NCBI RefSeq assembly: GCF_003945385.1
Contig: NZ_AP018920.1
Location: forward strand, 6,076,001 to 6,140,000
DNA from: Pseudonocardia autotrophica
Lineage (GTDB): Bacteria; Actinomycetota; Actinomycetes; Mycobacteriales; Pseudonocardiaceae
Direction: 5' to 3'
Length of the DNA: 64,000 nt
The translations under genes were made by a program, and so were the position numbers. Of the stretch, positions 41,300 through 49,962 are shown piece by piece. The notes beneath the pieces were generated by a model. That model made no database searches, was not told the DNA's origin, and worked only from the letters and a program-made list of their open reading frames with translations. Each line of letters begins with the position of its first letter. Positions within the stretch are counted from its first letter, which is position 1.

Positions 41300-42082
41300 G
41301 TGATCGAGATCCTGAACCCCGCAGAAGTCGCCCGCGCACGGTCCGCCGGCGCACTGGTCGCCGACGTCCTGCAGGAGCTGCGCAGCCACAGCACGCCCGG
41401 CACGAACCTGCTGGATCTCGACCGGCTGGCCGCCACCCTGATCGCCGAGGGCGGCGGGACGTCCTGCTACGTCGACTACGCGCCGTCCTTCGGGCGCGGC
41501 CCGTTCGGCCACCACGTCTGCACGGCCGTCAACGACGCCGTCCTGCACGGACGCCCGCACGACCGACGGCTCGCCGACGGCGACCTGCTCACCCTCGATC
41601 TCGCGCTCACCGTGGACGGGATCGCCGCGGACTCCGCCATCAGTTTCGTCGTGGGTGACCACGCCGAAGCGGCGAGCCTCGCGCTGATCGACGCGACCGA
41701 ACAGGCACTGGCCGCCGGGATCGCGGCCGCCCGCCCGGGAGCCCGCATCGGCGACATCTCCCACGCCATCGGCTCGGTACTCGGCGGGCTGGGGTATGCG
41801 ATCAACACCCAGTTCGGCGGGCACGGCATCGGCACGACGATGCACCAGGATCCGCACATCACGAACACCGGACGCCCCGGGCGCGGCTACCGGTTGCGCC
41901 CCGGACTGCTGCTGGCGCTCGAGCCGTGGGTGATGGCGGACACCGACGAGCTGGTCACCGACGAGGACGGCTGGACCCTCCGGAGCGCGACCGGCTGCCG
42001 CACCGCACACAGCGAGCACACGATCGCGATCACCCGCGACGGCGCCGAGATCCTCACCCTGCCGACCCGGCAGCAGCCCTGA
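41300..42082 (+). CDS. map: type I methionine aminopeptidase
   Basis: This 260-residue metalloenzyme removes N-terminal Met. All five metal ligands are in place: the Asp pair in LDLALTVDGIAADSAISF, His in GGHGIGTTMHQDP, Glu in LALEPWVM and Glu in SEHTIAIT. The substrate His is in GHHVCTAVNDAVLHG. The N-terminus is short and lacks a zinc-finger or SH3-binding extension. GGAGGGCACCC precedes the GTG. Pairing with a dedicated XRE regulator is unusual for a housekeeping enzyme, so this is probably an accessory copy. Confidence 0.92.
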   Translation: MIEILNPAEVARARSAGALVADVLQELRSHSTPGTNLLDLDRLAATLIAEGGGTSCYVDYAPSFGRGPFGHHVCTAVNDAVLHGRPHDRRLADGDLLTLDLALTVDGIAADSAISFVVGDHAEAASLALIDATEQALAAGIAAARPGARIGDISHAIGSVLGGLGYAINTQFGGHGIGTTMHQDPHITNTGRPGRGYRLRPGLLLALEPWVMADTDELVTDEDGWTLRSATGCRTAHSEHTIAITRDGAEILTLPTRQQP

Positions 42083-42260
42083 CGCAGAGTTCGCGATCCG
42101 ATATCCGGATCGGGGCACGGCACCGCCGGTCGGGTGCATTCGACGATCTTCGTTGCGATCATCGGGTGATCAACGACGATCGCCCGGGATGATCATCGAC
42201 CCGTCCGGACCATCCCCGGTCACCGAGCGTGCGCACCGCGCCGGTAGAATCTCGATAGCG
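42083..42260. promoter_or_regulatory. cluster of TGATCA palindromes upstream of a small ORF
   Basis: An inverted repeat GATCA-TCGGG-TGATC lies at 42157-42171 and GATGATCATC at 42188-42197; ATGATCAT at 42261-42268 covers the start of the next frame. CTCGATA (42251-42257) and TATCGAG (42269-42275) form an outer inverted repeat. TAGAAT at 42245-42250 is a possible -10. This looks like an operator region. Confidence 0.4.
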
Positions 42261-42443
42261 ATGATCATTATCGAGCACCCGACGACCGCGCCGCCCCGGG
42301 ACCCCCGCCCCGCCCGGCCGGTCCCGCCGAGCGCCACCAGCACCGGCCCCGGCCGGCCCGGCAGCAAGCGACCGGCCGGTCCGCGCCGTCCGCCGACCCG
42401 GCGCCCGGCCAGTCCCGCCACCCCCGGCGACACCCGGCGCTGA
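42261..42443 (+). CDS. possible small Pro/Arg-rich protein
   Basis: This 60-codon frame starts with ATG ATC ATT ATC (MIII) and is otherwise Pro, Arg, Thr and Ser rich with no fold that I recognise. It is supported mainly by TAGAAT 10 bases upstream and by the operator-like palindromes around its start. Low complexity means that it may not be real. Confidence 0.3.
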   Translation: MIIIEHPTTAPPRDPRPARPVPPSATSTGPGRPGSKRPAGPRRPPTRRPASPATPGDTRR

Positions 42444-42467
42444 GCGGCGCCGCCGGCCGGTCCGCGG

Positions 42468-42773
42468 TCAGCTGACCGTGAGCGAGCTGCTGGTGATCGT
42501 CAGGGCGAGCAGCAGGACCGCGACACCGAATCCGCCGTAGATCAGTGCGTCGGTGTACCGGCCGCGGATCGCGAGCAGCCCCACCCGGTCCTGCGGCAGC
42601 GTGACCCGCAAGCCGGTCGCGACCAGCAACGCCACCGCGAACAGCGCGGAGCCCTCCCGCCAGTGCTCGGTCACCACCCGCTGCAGACCGACCAGGGCGA
42701 TCAGGAGCACCACGAGCAGCGGCCAGTGCGCACGCAGGCGGGCCCGCAGTCCGTGCCCGGTCCGGCTGCTCAC
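42468..42773 (-). CDS. DUF3017-family membrane protein
   Basis: This 101-residue protein has an N-terminal Arg-rich tail and three hydrophobic helices (about 17-35, 42-57, 75-96). A DUF3017 protein next to folD is a standing arrangement in actinobacteria, and its start overlaps the folD stop by 4 bases here as well. Its function is unknown. Confidence 0.82.
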   Translation of the reverse strand: MSSRTGHGLRARLRAHWPLLVVLLIALVGLQRVVTEHWREGSALFAVALLVATGLRVTLPQDRVGLLAIRGRYTDALIYGGFGVAVLLLALTITSSSLTVS

Positions 42774-43624
42774 TCCGACAAGCTGCGTTCGGCTGCCTCG
42801 ACGACGTTCGTCAGAAGCATCCCCCGCGTCATCGGGCCCACGCCACCGGGCATCGGGGCCAGCTTCCCGGCCACCTCGGCCACCTCCGGAGAGACGTCCC
42901 CGACCAGACCGAGATCGGTCCGGGTGACACCGACGTCCAGCACCGTGGCACCCGGCCGGATCTGGTCCGCGCCGATCAGTCCGGCCTTCCCCGCCGCTGC
43001 GACCACGACGTCGGCCTCCCTCAGGTGCGCCGACAGGTCACGGGTACCGGTGTGGCAGAGGGTCACCGTCGCGTTCTCGCTGCGGCGGGTCAGCAGCAGG
43101 CCGAGCGGACGCCCGACCGTCACACCACGACCGACGACCACCACCCGGGCGCCGTCGAGCTCCACGTCGAAGCGGCGGCACAGCTCCACGATCCCGCGCG
43201 GGGTGCACGGCAGCGGGCCCGGCTCGCCGAGCACCAGACGCCCCAGGTTGACCGGGTGCAGGCCGTCGGCGTCCTTGGCCGGGTCGACCCGCTCCAGCGC
43301 AGCACCCGCATCGAGCCCGGCGGGCAGCGGCAGCTGCACGATGAACCCGGTGCAGGACGGGTCCGCGTTCAGCTCGTCGATCACGTCCTCGACCTGCGCC
43401 TGGCTCGCGTCGGCGGGCAGCTCACGCTGCAGCGAGGTGATCCCCACCTTGGCGCAGTCCCGGTGCTTACCCCGCACATAGGCCTGCGAACCGGGATCGT
43501 CCCCGACCAGCACGGTGCCCAGCCCGGGGGTCACCCCCGCCGCCACCAGCTTCTCCACCCGCGACCGCAGGTCCTCCAGCAGGTCCGCCAGCGTCGCCTT
43601 GCCGTCCATCACCCGTGCGCTCAC
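42770..43624 (-). CDS. folD: bifunctional methylenetetrahydrofolate dehydrogenase/cyclohydrolase
   Basis: This 284-residue enzyme interconverts methylene-, methenyl- and formyl-tetrahydrofolate and supplies formyl groups for purN and purH, which are encoded at 53-55 kb. Motifs are [15 protein letters not shown] (substrate Tyr and Lys), [12 protein letters not shown], the NADP loop [17 protein letters not shown] and the signature [10 protein letters not shown]. The N-terminus ([12 protein letters not shown]) is normal. The GTG at 43624 lies 6 bases after GAGGAT, which could act as a ribosome binding site or a -10. Confidence 0.96.
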   Translation of the reverse strand: MSARVMDGKATLADLLEDLRSRVEKLVAAGVTPGLGTVLVGDDPGSQAYVRGKHRDCAKVGITSLQRELPADASQAQVEDVIDELNADPSCTGFIVQLPLPAGLDAGAALERVDPAKDADGLHPVNLGRLVLGEPGPLPCTPRGIVELCRRFDVELDGARVVVVGRGVTVGRPLGLLLTRRSENATVTLCHTGTRDLSAHLREADVVVAAAGKAGLIGADQIRPGATVLDVGVTRTDLGLVGDVSPEVAEVAGKLAPMPGGVGPMTRGMLLTNVVEAAERSLSE

Positions 43625-43852
43625 CCGGCCATCCTCGCAGGTACCCGGACAGGTCACCGAACCTGATCGAATGGCGCGTACGTGCCGGGAAGGTAGTGGA
43701 ACACCGGACCGTGACCTGCGCAGATTCGCGCGGAGCGTGCATCTGGAGGAGGGGGCGCGGTCTGGTCCTCCGGAGGGGCCGGAAACGATCTCGACGAGAG
43801 CAGAATCACACAGCCGGTGCCGGACCGGCCACAACTCGACGAGGAGTTACCC

Positions 43853-44515
43853 ATGAGCGTGGAGAGCGAGACCGCCGCTGCAGCCCCCGCGGCACCGCCC
43901 GCGGCGGTTGCACCGCCGACCGCCAACCCCGCACTGCTGGGCCTGATCTGTTTCCTGCCCGCGGGCATCACGCTGGGGCTGTGGTTCGTCGGCTACCTCG
44001 ACACCACCGCACTGCCCGGCGGGATGATTCCCGCTCTGACCTTCTCGGCCGGCCTGTTCATGATGATCGCCGCGATCTCCGCCCTGCGGGTCGGGGACAG
44101 CGTCTCCGCCGCGATCTTCGGGGTCTTCTCCGCGTTCTGGACCAGCTTCGGCGTGCTGCTGATGGCACTGAACAACGGCTGGATCATCGATGCGGGCACC
44201 GGTGAGGCGCTGTCCACCGCCCAGATCGGATCCATCCAGTCGACCTACCTGCTGTCGTTCACCCTGGTCTTCATCCTGCTGACGCTGGCCACCCTGCGGC
44301 TGCCGCTGATGTTCACCATCGGGTTCGTACTGGTCGACATCACGTTCGTGCTCGCCTACCTGGGGGTGACGGCCGGAAACGCCGGGCTCTTCCCGATCGC
44401 CGGGATCACCACGTTCGCGTTCTGCGCGGTGTTCGCCTACATCCTGTTCGACGCGTTCGGTCAGACCCTCGGTGGACGCGCGATGGCGATGGGCAATCCG
44501 CTCGTCCGGTCCTGA
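43853..44515 (+). CDS. GPR1/FUN34/YaaH-family (acetate-type) transporter
   Basis: This 220-residue membrane protein has an Ala/Pro-rich N-terminal tail and then six helices. The family motif NPALLGLI (usually NPAPLGL) marks the first helix, and SAFWTSFGVLLMALNN the third. YaaH/SatP relatives import acetate or succinate with protons. GAGGAGTTACCC precedes the ATG. It is divergent from folD, and the 228-bp gap contains its promoter. The substrate is inferred only from the family. Confidence 0.88.
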   Translation: MSVESETAAAAPAAPPAAVAPPTANPALLGLICFLPAGITLGLWFVGYLDTTALPGGMIPALTFSAGLFMMIAAISALRVGDSVSAAIFGVFSAFWTSFGVLLMALNNGWIIDAGTGEALSTAQIGSIQSTYLLSFTLVFILLTLATLRLPLMFTIGFVLVDITFVLAYLGVTAGNAGLFPIAGITTFAFCAVFAYILFDAFGQTLGGRAMAMGNPLVRS

Positions 44516-44524
44516 CCGCGCCGG

Positions 44525-44552
44525 GGCGCCCACCCTTGCGGGGGTGGGCGCC
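44525..44552. terminator. bidirectional terminator between transporter and dnaE2
   Basis: An 11-bp perfect stem (GGCGCCCACCC with GGGTGGGCGCC) and a 6-base loop fill the 37-bp gap between the two convergent genes. Confidence 0.8.
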
Positions 44553-47500
44553 TCAGCGGAAGTCGCGAGACCGCACCGTGACCGCCAGCGGCATCCGCTG
44601 CAACCGATCGGCCAGCAGGTTCAGCACCCCCTCCGGGCTGCGTTCCAGCCGGCCGCGCACCAGCAGCGCGGCACTGCCCAGCGCCACCGACCGGTACCGG
44701 GCCCACAGCCCCTCCGAACAGGTCACGTTGAGCATCCCGGACTCGTCCTCCAGGTTCACGAACGTCACCCCGCCCGCCGTCGCCGGACGCTGCCGGTGCG
44801 TGACCAGACCTCCGACCAGCACTCGGGGCGGTGCGTCCGGCCCGGACCGGTGCTGATGCTCGTTCCGGCGGGCCTGCTCCCGGCGCCCGACGGCGTCGAG
44901 CCGGTCGATCCGGACCGCACCGAGCGCATCGAGCTCGGCGCGCAGGTGCTGCACCGGATGACTGTCCGGAGAGACACCGGTGGCCCAGACGTCGGAGACG
45001 GTCAGCTCGGCCTCGGTCATCCCGGGCAACGCGGGCGCCGCCAGGCCGACGGCGGTCCCCGGCAGGTGTTCCGGACGCACCCCCGCGACCACACCGGCCG
45101 CCCACAGTGCCTCCCGCCGGTCCACCCCGAAGCAGCCGAACGCACCGGCGGTAGCCAGCGCCTCGGCCTGCGGTCCGGTCAACCGGACCCGGCGGGCCAG
45201 GTCCGCGAGATCGGCGAACGACCCCGCCGCGGCCCGTTCCGCCTCGATCACCCCGGCGAGTTCGGAGCCGATCGTCCGGATCCCGGACAGGCCGAGCCGG
45301 ATCGCCCATCCGCCGGTGCTCTCCGGCTCGTCCTCGCCCACCGCCTGCAGGATCGCGTCGGCCCCGCCGGAGTTCACGTCCGGCCCGCGGACCAGCACCC
45401 CGTGCCGTCGCGCGTCGGCGACCAGCGACTGCGGCGAGTAGAAACCCATCGGCTGGGCGTTGAGCAGCGCCGCGCAGAAGGCCGCCGGGTGGTAGCGCTT
45501 GAACCAGGCCGAGTAGTAGACGAGCGCCGCGAAGCTGATCGAATGGCTCTCCGGGAACCCGAAGTTCGCGAACGCCAGCATCCTGGTGAAGATCCTCGAC
45601 GCCAGCTCACCAGTGATCCCGTTCGCCGCCATCCCGTCGAAGAACCGATCGCGCAGCCGCTCCATCCGCTCGGTGGAGCGTTTGGCCCCCATCGCCCGGC
45701 GCAGCTCGTCGGCCTCGGCGGCGGAGAACCCGGCGACGTCGACCGCGATCTGCATCATCTGCTCCTGGAACAGCGGAATGCCCAGGGTCTTGTCCAGTGC
45801 CGGTTTCAGCAGCTCGTGATCGTGCTCCCAGTCCTCCAGACCGTTGCGGCGGCGGATGTAGGGATGCACCGAGCCGCCCTGGATCGGGCCGGGCCGGATC
45901 AGCGCGACCTCGACGACCAGGTCGTAGAACTCGCGCGGGCGCAGCCGCGGCAGCGTCGCCATCTGGGCCCGGGACTCCACCTGGAACACCCCGACCGAGT
46001 CGGCCCGCGACAGCATCGCGTAGACCTCCGGATCGGACTCGCCGATCTCGTGCAGCTCGATCCGGGTGCCGTCGTGCCGGGCCACCAGATCCACCATCAG
46101 GTGCAGCGCGGTGAGCATCCCCAGGCCGAGCAGGTCGAACTTGACCAGCCCCGCGGAGGCGCAGTCCTCCTTGTCCCACTGCACGACCGTCCGGTCCGCC
46201 ATCCGGGCCCACTCCACCGGGACGACCTCGGACACCGGCCGGTCGCAGATGACCATCCCGCCGGAGTGGATGCCCAGATGCCGGGGCGCCCCCATCAGCT
46301 GCCCGGCGAGCTCGACGAGCCGATCGGGCATGTCCTGCGGCAGCGCCTCCGCCTCCAGGGCGTGCCACCGCTCCACCCGCTTGCTCCATGCGTCCTGCTG
46401 GCCGGGTGAGAACCCGAGCGCCCGGGCGGTGTCTCGGACCGCCGACCGCGGGCGATAGGTGATGACGTTCGCGACCTGCGCGGCGAACAACCGGCCGTAG
46501 CGGCGGTACACGTACTGGATGGCCTCCTCCCGGCGACCGGACTCGATGTCCAGATCGATGTCGGGGTAACCGTCCCGGTCCGGCGACAGGAACCGCTCGA
46601 ACAGCAGACCGTGGCGTACCGCGTCGACGTTCGTGATGCCCAGCGCGTAACAGACCGCGGAGTTCGCCGCGGATCCCCGGCCCTGGCAGAAGATCCCCGA
46701 GCGACGGCAGAAGTCCACGATGTCGTGCACGATCAGGAAGTAGCCGGGGAAGTTCTTCTGTTCGATGATCGCCAGCTCACGCTGCACGGTGTGCGCGGCG
46801 AACGGATGCTCGGCCTCGCTGCCGTACCGGGTCATGACGCCGATCCGGGTCAGCTTCCGCAGCCAGGTCGCCTCGGTCTCCCCCGGCGGCACGTCGAACG
46901 GTGGCAGGTCCGGGGCGACCAGATGCAGCTCGAACGCCAGTTCCCGGCCCAGCTCCGCGGCCCGGGCGACCGCGCCCGGATACCGGTCGTCGAACCGCAG
47001 CGCCATCTCCGCCCCCGACCGCAGGTGCGCGGTGCCCGCGACGGGCAGCCAGGGATCGATCTCGTCCAGGCCGCGGCGGGCCCGCACCGCGGCGACCGTA
47101 GCGGCCAGCGGCGCCCGGTCCGGCGTCGCGTAGTGCGCGGCGGTGGTCGCGACGGTGCCGATCCCGGCCGCGGCGGCCAGCGCGGCCAGCGCGTCGTTCC
47201 GCTCGGTGTCGCACGGATCGCCGTGCGCGGTCAGCTCGACCCGGACGTGCTCCCGGCCGAACCGCTGCGCCAGGTTCTCCAGCGCGACTGCGGCCGCCGC
47301 CGGCCCGCCCCGGTCGAGTGCCCGGCGCACCGCGCCCTTGCGGCAGCCGGTGAGCACGACCACCGCACCCGCGGTGTCGGCGACCACCTCGTCGAGGTCG
47401 TAGACCGGGCGGCCCTTCTCGCCGCCGCGCATCTGCGCGGCGGAGATCGTGCGGCACAACGCCCGGTAGCCCGATGGGCCGCGGGCCAGCAGGAGCAGGT

Positions 47501-47939
47501 GCTCTCCCTCCGGGTCGGCGACGCCGGCCTGCGGGGCGGACAGGCCCAGGCTCAGCTCGGCCCCGAACACGGTCCGCATCCCGAGCGCCCGGGCCGCCTC
47601 GGCGAACCGGACCACGCCGTACATGCCGTCGTGGTCGGTGAGCGCGACCGCCTCCAGCCCCAGCTCGGCGGCCCGCTCGACCAGCTCCTCCGGGGAGCTC
47701 GCGCCGTCGAGGAAGCTGAAGTGCGAGTGGCAGTGCAGCTCCGCATAGGGCACCGCACCCGCCGCGGCCGGGCGCAGCCCCTCGGGCGGCTCGTAGGGGC
47801 CACGGTGCGCCGACCAGGCCGGTGAGTCGCCCCCGTCGCCCTCCTCCGGGCCACCGCGCAGGGACGAACCGGTCACCGCACGGCCGGAGAGCGCACCCTC
47901 CAGCTCGGACCACGGGACATCCGGATTCTGCCAGCCCAC
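44553..47939 (-). CDS. dnaE2: error-prone DNA polymerase DnaE2
   Basis: This C-family polymerase of about 1128 residues catalyses damage-induced mutagenic synthesis with ImuA' and ImuB. The N-terminal PHP domain starts with AELHCHSHFSFLDGASSPEE. The polymerase active site has PDIDLDIESGRREEAIQYVYRRYG (catalytic Asp pair). The fingers, helix-hairpin-helix (TGPQAEALATAGAF) and OB domain follow. The short N-terminus before the PHP domain contains WQNPDVPW, as in mycobacterial DnaE2. The GTG at 47939 lies 6 bases after TATGCT. A perfect LexA box occupies the promoter spacer, so induction should be strictly damage-dependent. Confidence 0.95.
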   Translation of the reverse strand: MGWQNPDVPWSELEGALSGRAVTGSSLRGGPEEGDGGDSPAWSAHRGPYEPPEGLRPAAAGAVPYAELHCHSHFSFLDGASSPEELVERAAELGLEAVALTDHDGMYGVVRFAEAARALGMRTVFGAELSLGLSAPQAGVADPEGEHLLLLARGPSGYRALCRTISAAQMRGGEKGRPVYDLDEVVADTAGAVVVLTGCRKGAVRRALDRGGPAAAAVALENLAQRFGREHVRVELTAHGDPCDTERNDALAALAAAAGIGTVATTAAHYATPDRAPLAATVAAVRARRGLDEIDPWLPVAGTAHLRSGAEMALRFDDRYPGAVARAAELGRELAFELHLVAPDLPPFDVPPGETEATWLRKLTRIGVMTRYGSEAEHPFAAHTVQRELAIIEQKNFPGYFLIVHDIVDFCRRSGIFCQGRGSAANSAVCYALGITNVDAVRHGLLFERFLSPDRDGYPDIDLDIESGRREEAIQYVYRRYGRLFAAQVANVITYRPRSAVRDTARALGFSPGQQDAWSKRVERWHALEAEALPQDMPDRLVELAGQLMGAPRHLGIHSGGMVICDRPVSEVVPVEWARMADRTVVQWDKEDCASAGLVKFDLLGLGMLTALHLMVDLVARHDGTRIELHEIGESDPEVYAMLSRADSVGVFQVESRAQMATLPRLRPREFYDLVVEVALIRPGPIQGGSVHPYIRRRNGLEDWEHDHELLKPALDKTLGIPLFQEQMMQIAVDVAGFSAAEADELRRAMGAKRSTERMERLRDRFFDGMAANGITGELASRIFTRMLAFANFGFPESHSISFAALVYYSAWFKRYHPAAFCAALLNAQPMGFYSPQSLVADARRHGVLVRGPDVNSGGADAILQAVGEDEPESTGGWAIRLGLSGIRTIGSELAGVIEAERAAAGSFADLADLARRVRLTGPQAEALATAGAFGCFGVDRREALWAAGVVAGVRPEHLPGTAVGLAAPALPGMTEAELTVSDVWATGVSPDSHPVQHLRAELDALGAVRIDRLDAVGRREQARRNEHQHRSGPDAPPRVLVGGLVTHRQRPATAGGVTFVNLEDESGMLNVTCSEGLWARYRSVALGSAALLVRGRLERSPEGVLNLLADRLQRMPLAVTVRSRDFR

Positions 47940-47945
47940 ATGCCG

Positions 47946-47974
47946 AGCATAGTCGAACAAAAGTTCGATGACGA
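47946..47974 (-). promoter_or_regulatory. dnaE2 SOS promoter with a perfect LexA box
   Basis: TATGCT (47951-47946) is 6 bases before the GTG. The LexA box TCGAACTTTTGTTCGA (read on the minus strand, 47968-47953) matches TCGAAC-N4-GTTCGA exactly and fills the 17-bp spacer to a TCGTCA -35-like hexamer (47974-47969). Bound LexA would cover the whole promoter. Confidence 0.88.
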
Positions 47975-48017
47975 TGGTCGGGTGCGACCCGATCCGGAGA
48001 GGGCACACGACGGAGCT

Positions 48018-48119
48018 GCCGTGCGGGGACCGGCCGGCTGCTCCCCAGCGCCGGCCGGCCCCGCACGGCTGTACCGAGTTCCGCCGCGGCACCGGCCGCT
48101 CCCCAGCGCCGGGCCGCGG
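48018..48119. repeat. two tandem covarying hairpins
   Basis: Hairpin 1 (48018-48069) has a 20-bp stem and hairpin 2 (48084-48119) a 12-bp stem of different sequence. Both have a bulged A on the 5' side, then a bulged pyrimidine, then GCT-CCCC-AGC as the loop helix. Different stems with the same architecture suggest selection on structure. They lie in the 465-bp gap between the dnaE2 promoter and the M28 peptidase gene. The remainder of the gap has no gene. Confidence 0.7.
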
Positions 48120-48404
48120 GGCCACTCGGACGTCCCCGTCGATCGCCGGCGAGCCGCTTCCGGTCCTGCGCCGACACCGACGAGTCCACCAGCCGAACCT
48201 GTGGAGTGACTGAGACCCGGCCGTGGATCCGCCATGGATCGGCACCCCGGAATCCACGGTCGTGGCGAGCCCGGCCGTTCGATCACGGCTACCGTGTGGC
48301 GATCGCCGTTGCACGGCGTGTCCACACCCGATGCCGGACGCCCGGCCGTTGTGGACGGCACGGACTTCGACCGGCGCCGGGCCGGACAGCAGGGGTGGGG
48401 GGCC

Positions 48405-49940
48405 ATGCGGGTGGGAACGACGGGAACGACGGAAGCGGCGGGCCGCGCCGGGACACCGGGTCGGCGCGCCACCCACCGGCTGGTGCGCGTGCTCGGGGCC
48501 GGGGTCGCCGCGGCCGCGCTGGCCGCCTGCGCGAACGTGCCCGCCGAGCCGGGCGCGACGGCGACGCTGGACACCGGGACCTCCGCGGCGAGCAGCGGCG
48601 GCCAGGCCGATCCCGGTCTGCCGGAGCGGCTCGCGGCCGAGGTCAGCGCCGATGCCGCCTACGCCCACCTGCAGGAGCTGGAGCGGATCGCCGACGCGAA
48701 CGACGGCAACCGCGCGGTCGGCACATCGGGTTACGACGCGAGCGTCGACTACGTCGTGGGCGAGCTGCGCGCGGCCGGATACGAGGTGCAGACCCCCTCG
48801 TTCGACGTCCGCACCTTCACCTCGAACGACGCCCGGCTGACGGTCGCGGACGCGCCCGTCCCCACCGAGGTGCTCAGCTTCTCCCCCGCCACCCCGCCCG
48901 GCGGGCTGACCGCGCCGCTGTCCGTGCGGGCGCGCGCCCCGCAGGACCCGACCCCCGGCTGCGAGGCGGAGGACTACGCCGGGATGCCGGCCGGGGCGAT
49001 CGCCGTCGTCGAGCGGGGCGTCTGCCCGTTCGGGCAGAAGTCCCAGCTGGCCGGCGCGGCCGGGGCCGGCGCCGTGATCATCGTGAACACCGAGGACGCG
49101 GCGCTGCCCGCCACCCTCGAGGACACCCCGGAGGTCGTCCCGACGGCATCGGTGACCAGGTCCGCGGGTGCCGGCCTGCAGGACGGGCAGCAGGCCACCC
49201 TGCTGCTGGACACCACCATCGAGCAGCAGACCTCGCGCAACGTGATCGCCGAGACGACGACCGGCGACCCGGACCGGGTGCTGGTGGCAGGGGCGCACCT
49301 GGACTCGGCGCCCGAGGGGGCCGGAATCAACGACAACGGCAGCGGCAGCGCGGCGCTGCTGGAGGTCGCGCAGAAGCTCGGCCCGGCTCCGCCCGCCGGG
49401 CAGCAGGTGCGTTTCGCATGGTGGGGCGCCGAGGAGATCGGCCTGGTCGGCGCGACGAAGTACGTCGAGGGGCTCTCCGAACCGGACCTGGCCCGGATCG
49501 CGCTCTACCTGAACTTCGACATGGTCGCCTCCCCGAACCCGGCCTACCTCGTCTACGACGGCGACGACTCCGACGGCCTCGGCGGGCAGGCCGGACCGCC
49601 CGGTTCGGAGACCGCGGAACGGGTGCTGACCGACGCGCTCGTCGCCGCCGGGGTGCCCGGCCCGGAGGGCACCGCCTTCGACGGCCGCTCGGACTACGGG
49701 CCCTTCATCGACGCCGGGGTCCCGGCGGGTGGCCTGTTCACCGGCGCCGAGAAACAGAAGACGCCGGAGCAGGCCGAGAAGTGGGGCGGCACGGCGGGCC
49801 AGTCGTTCGATCCGTGCTACCACACCGCGTGCGACCGGCTGACCAACATCGACCGGACGGCGCTGGACCGCAACCTCACCGCGATGGGCTCGGCGATCGG
49901 CCGGTTCGCGGTGGACCTGACCGGCGTTCCGGCCCGGTGA
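48405..49940 (+). CDS. M28-family zinc aminopeptidase lipoprotein with PA domain
   Basis: This 511-residue protein is predicted to be a lipoprotein: hydrophobic VLGAGVAAAALAAC, with the lipobox Cys near residue 44. A PA (protease-associated) domain lies about residues 150-250 (GVCPFGQKSQLAGAAGAGAVII). The M28 domain has the metal and catalytic residues GAHLDSAPEGAGINDNGSG, WWGAEEIGLVGA, YLNFDMV and a C-terminal CYHTACD. It resembles mycobacterial LpqL and Streptomyces aminopeptidase S. GGGGTGGGGGGCC precedes the ATG at 48405. It lies between dnaE2 and imuB on the opposite strand and converges on imuB, and has no obvious link to DNA repair. Confidence 0.9.
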   Translation: MRVGTTGTTEAAGRAGTPGRRATHRLVRVLGAGVAAAALAACANVPAEPGATATLDTGTSAASSGGQADPGLPERLAAEVSADAAYAHLQELERIADANDGNRAVGTSGYDASVDYVVGELRAAGYEVQTPSFDVRTFTSNDARLTVADAPVPTEVLSFSPATPPGGLTAPLSVRARAPQDPTPGCEAEDYAGMPAGAIAVVERGVCPFGQKSQLAGAAGAGAVIIVNTEDAALPATLEDTPEVVPTASVTRSAGAGLQDGQQATLLLDTTIEQQTSRNVIAETTTGDPDRVLVAGAHLDSAPEGAGINDNGSGSAALLEVAQKLGPAPPAGQQVRFAWWGAEEIGLVGATKYVEGLSEPDLARIALYLNFDMVASPNPAYLVYDGDDSDGLGGQAGPPGSETAERVLTDALVAAGVPGPEGTAFDGRSDYGPFIDAGVPAGGLFTGAEKQKTPEQAEKWGGTAGQSFDPCYHTACDRLTNIDRTALDRNLTAMGSAIGRFAVDLTGVPAR

Positions 49941-49962
49941 GCCGGTGGGCGGCACGCGTCGC

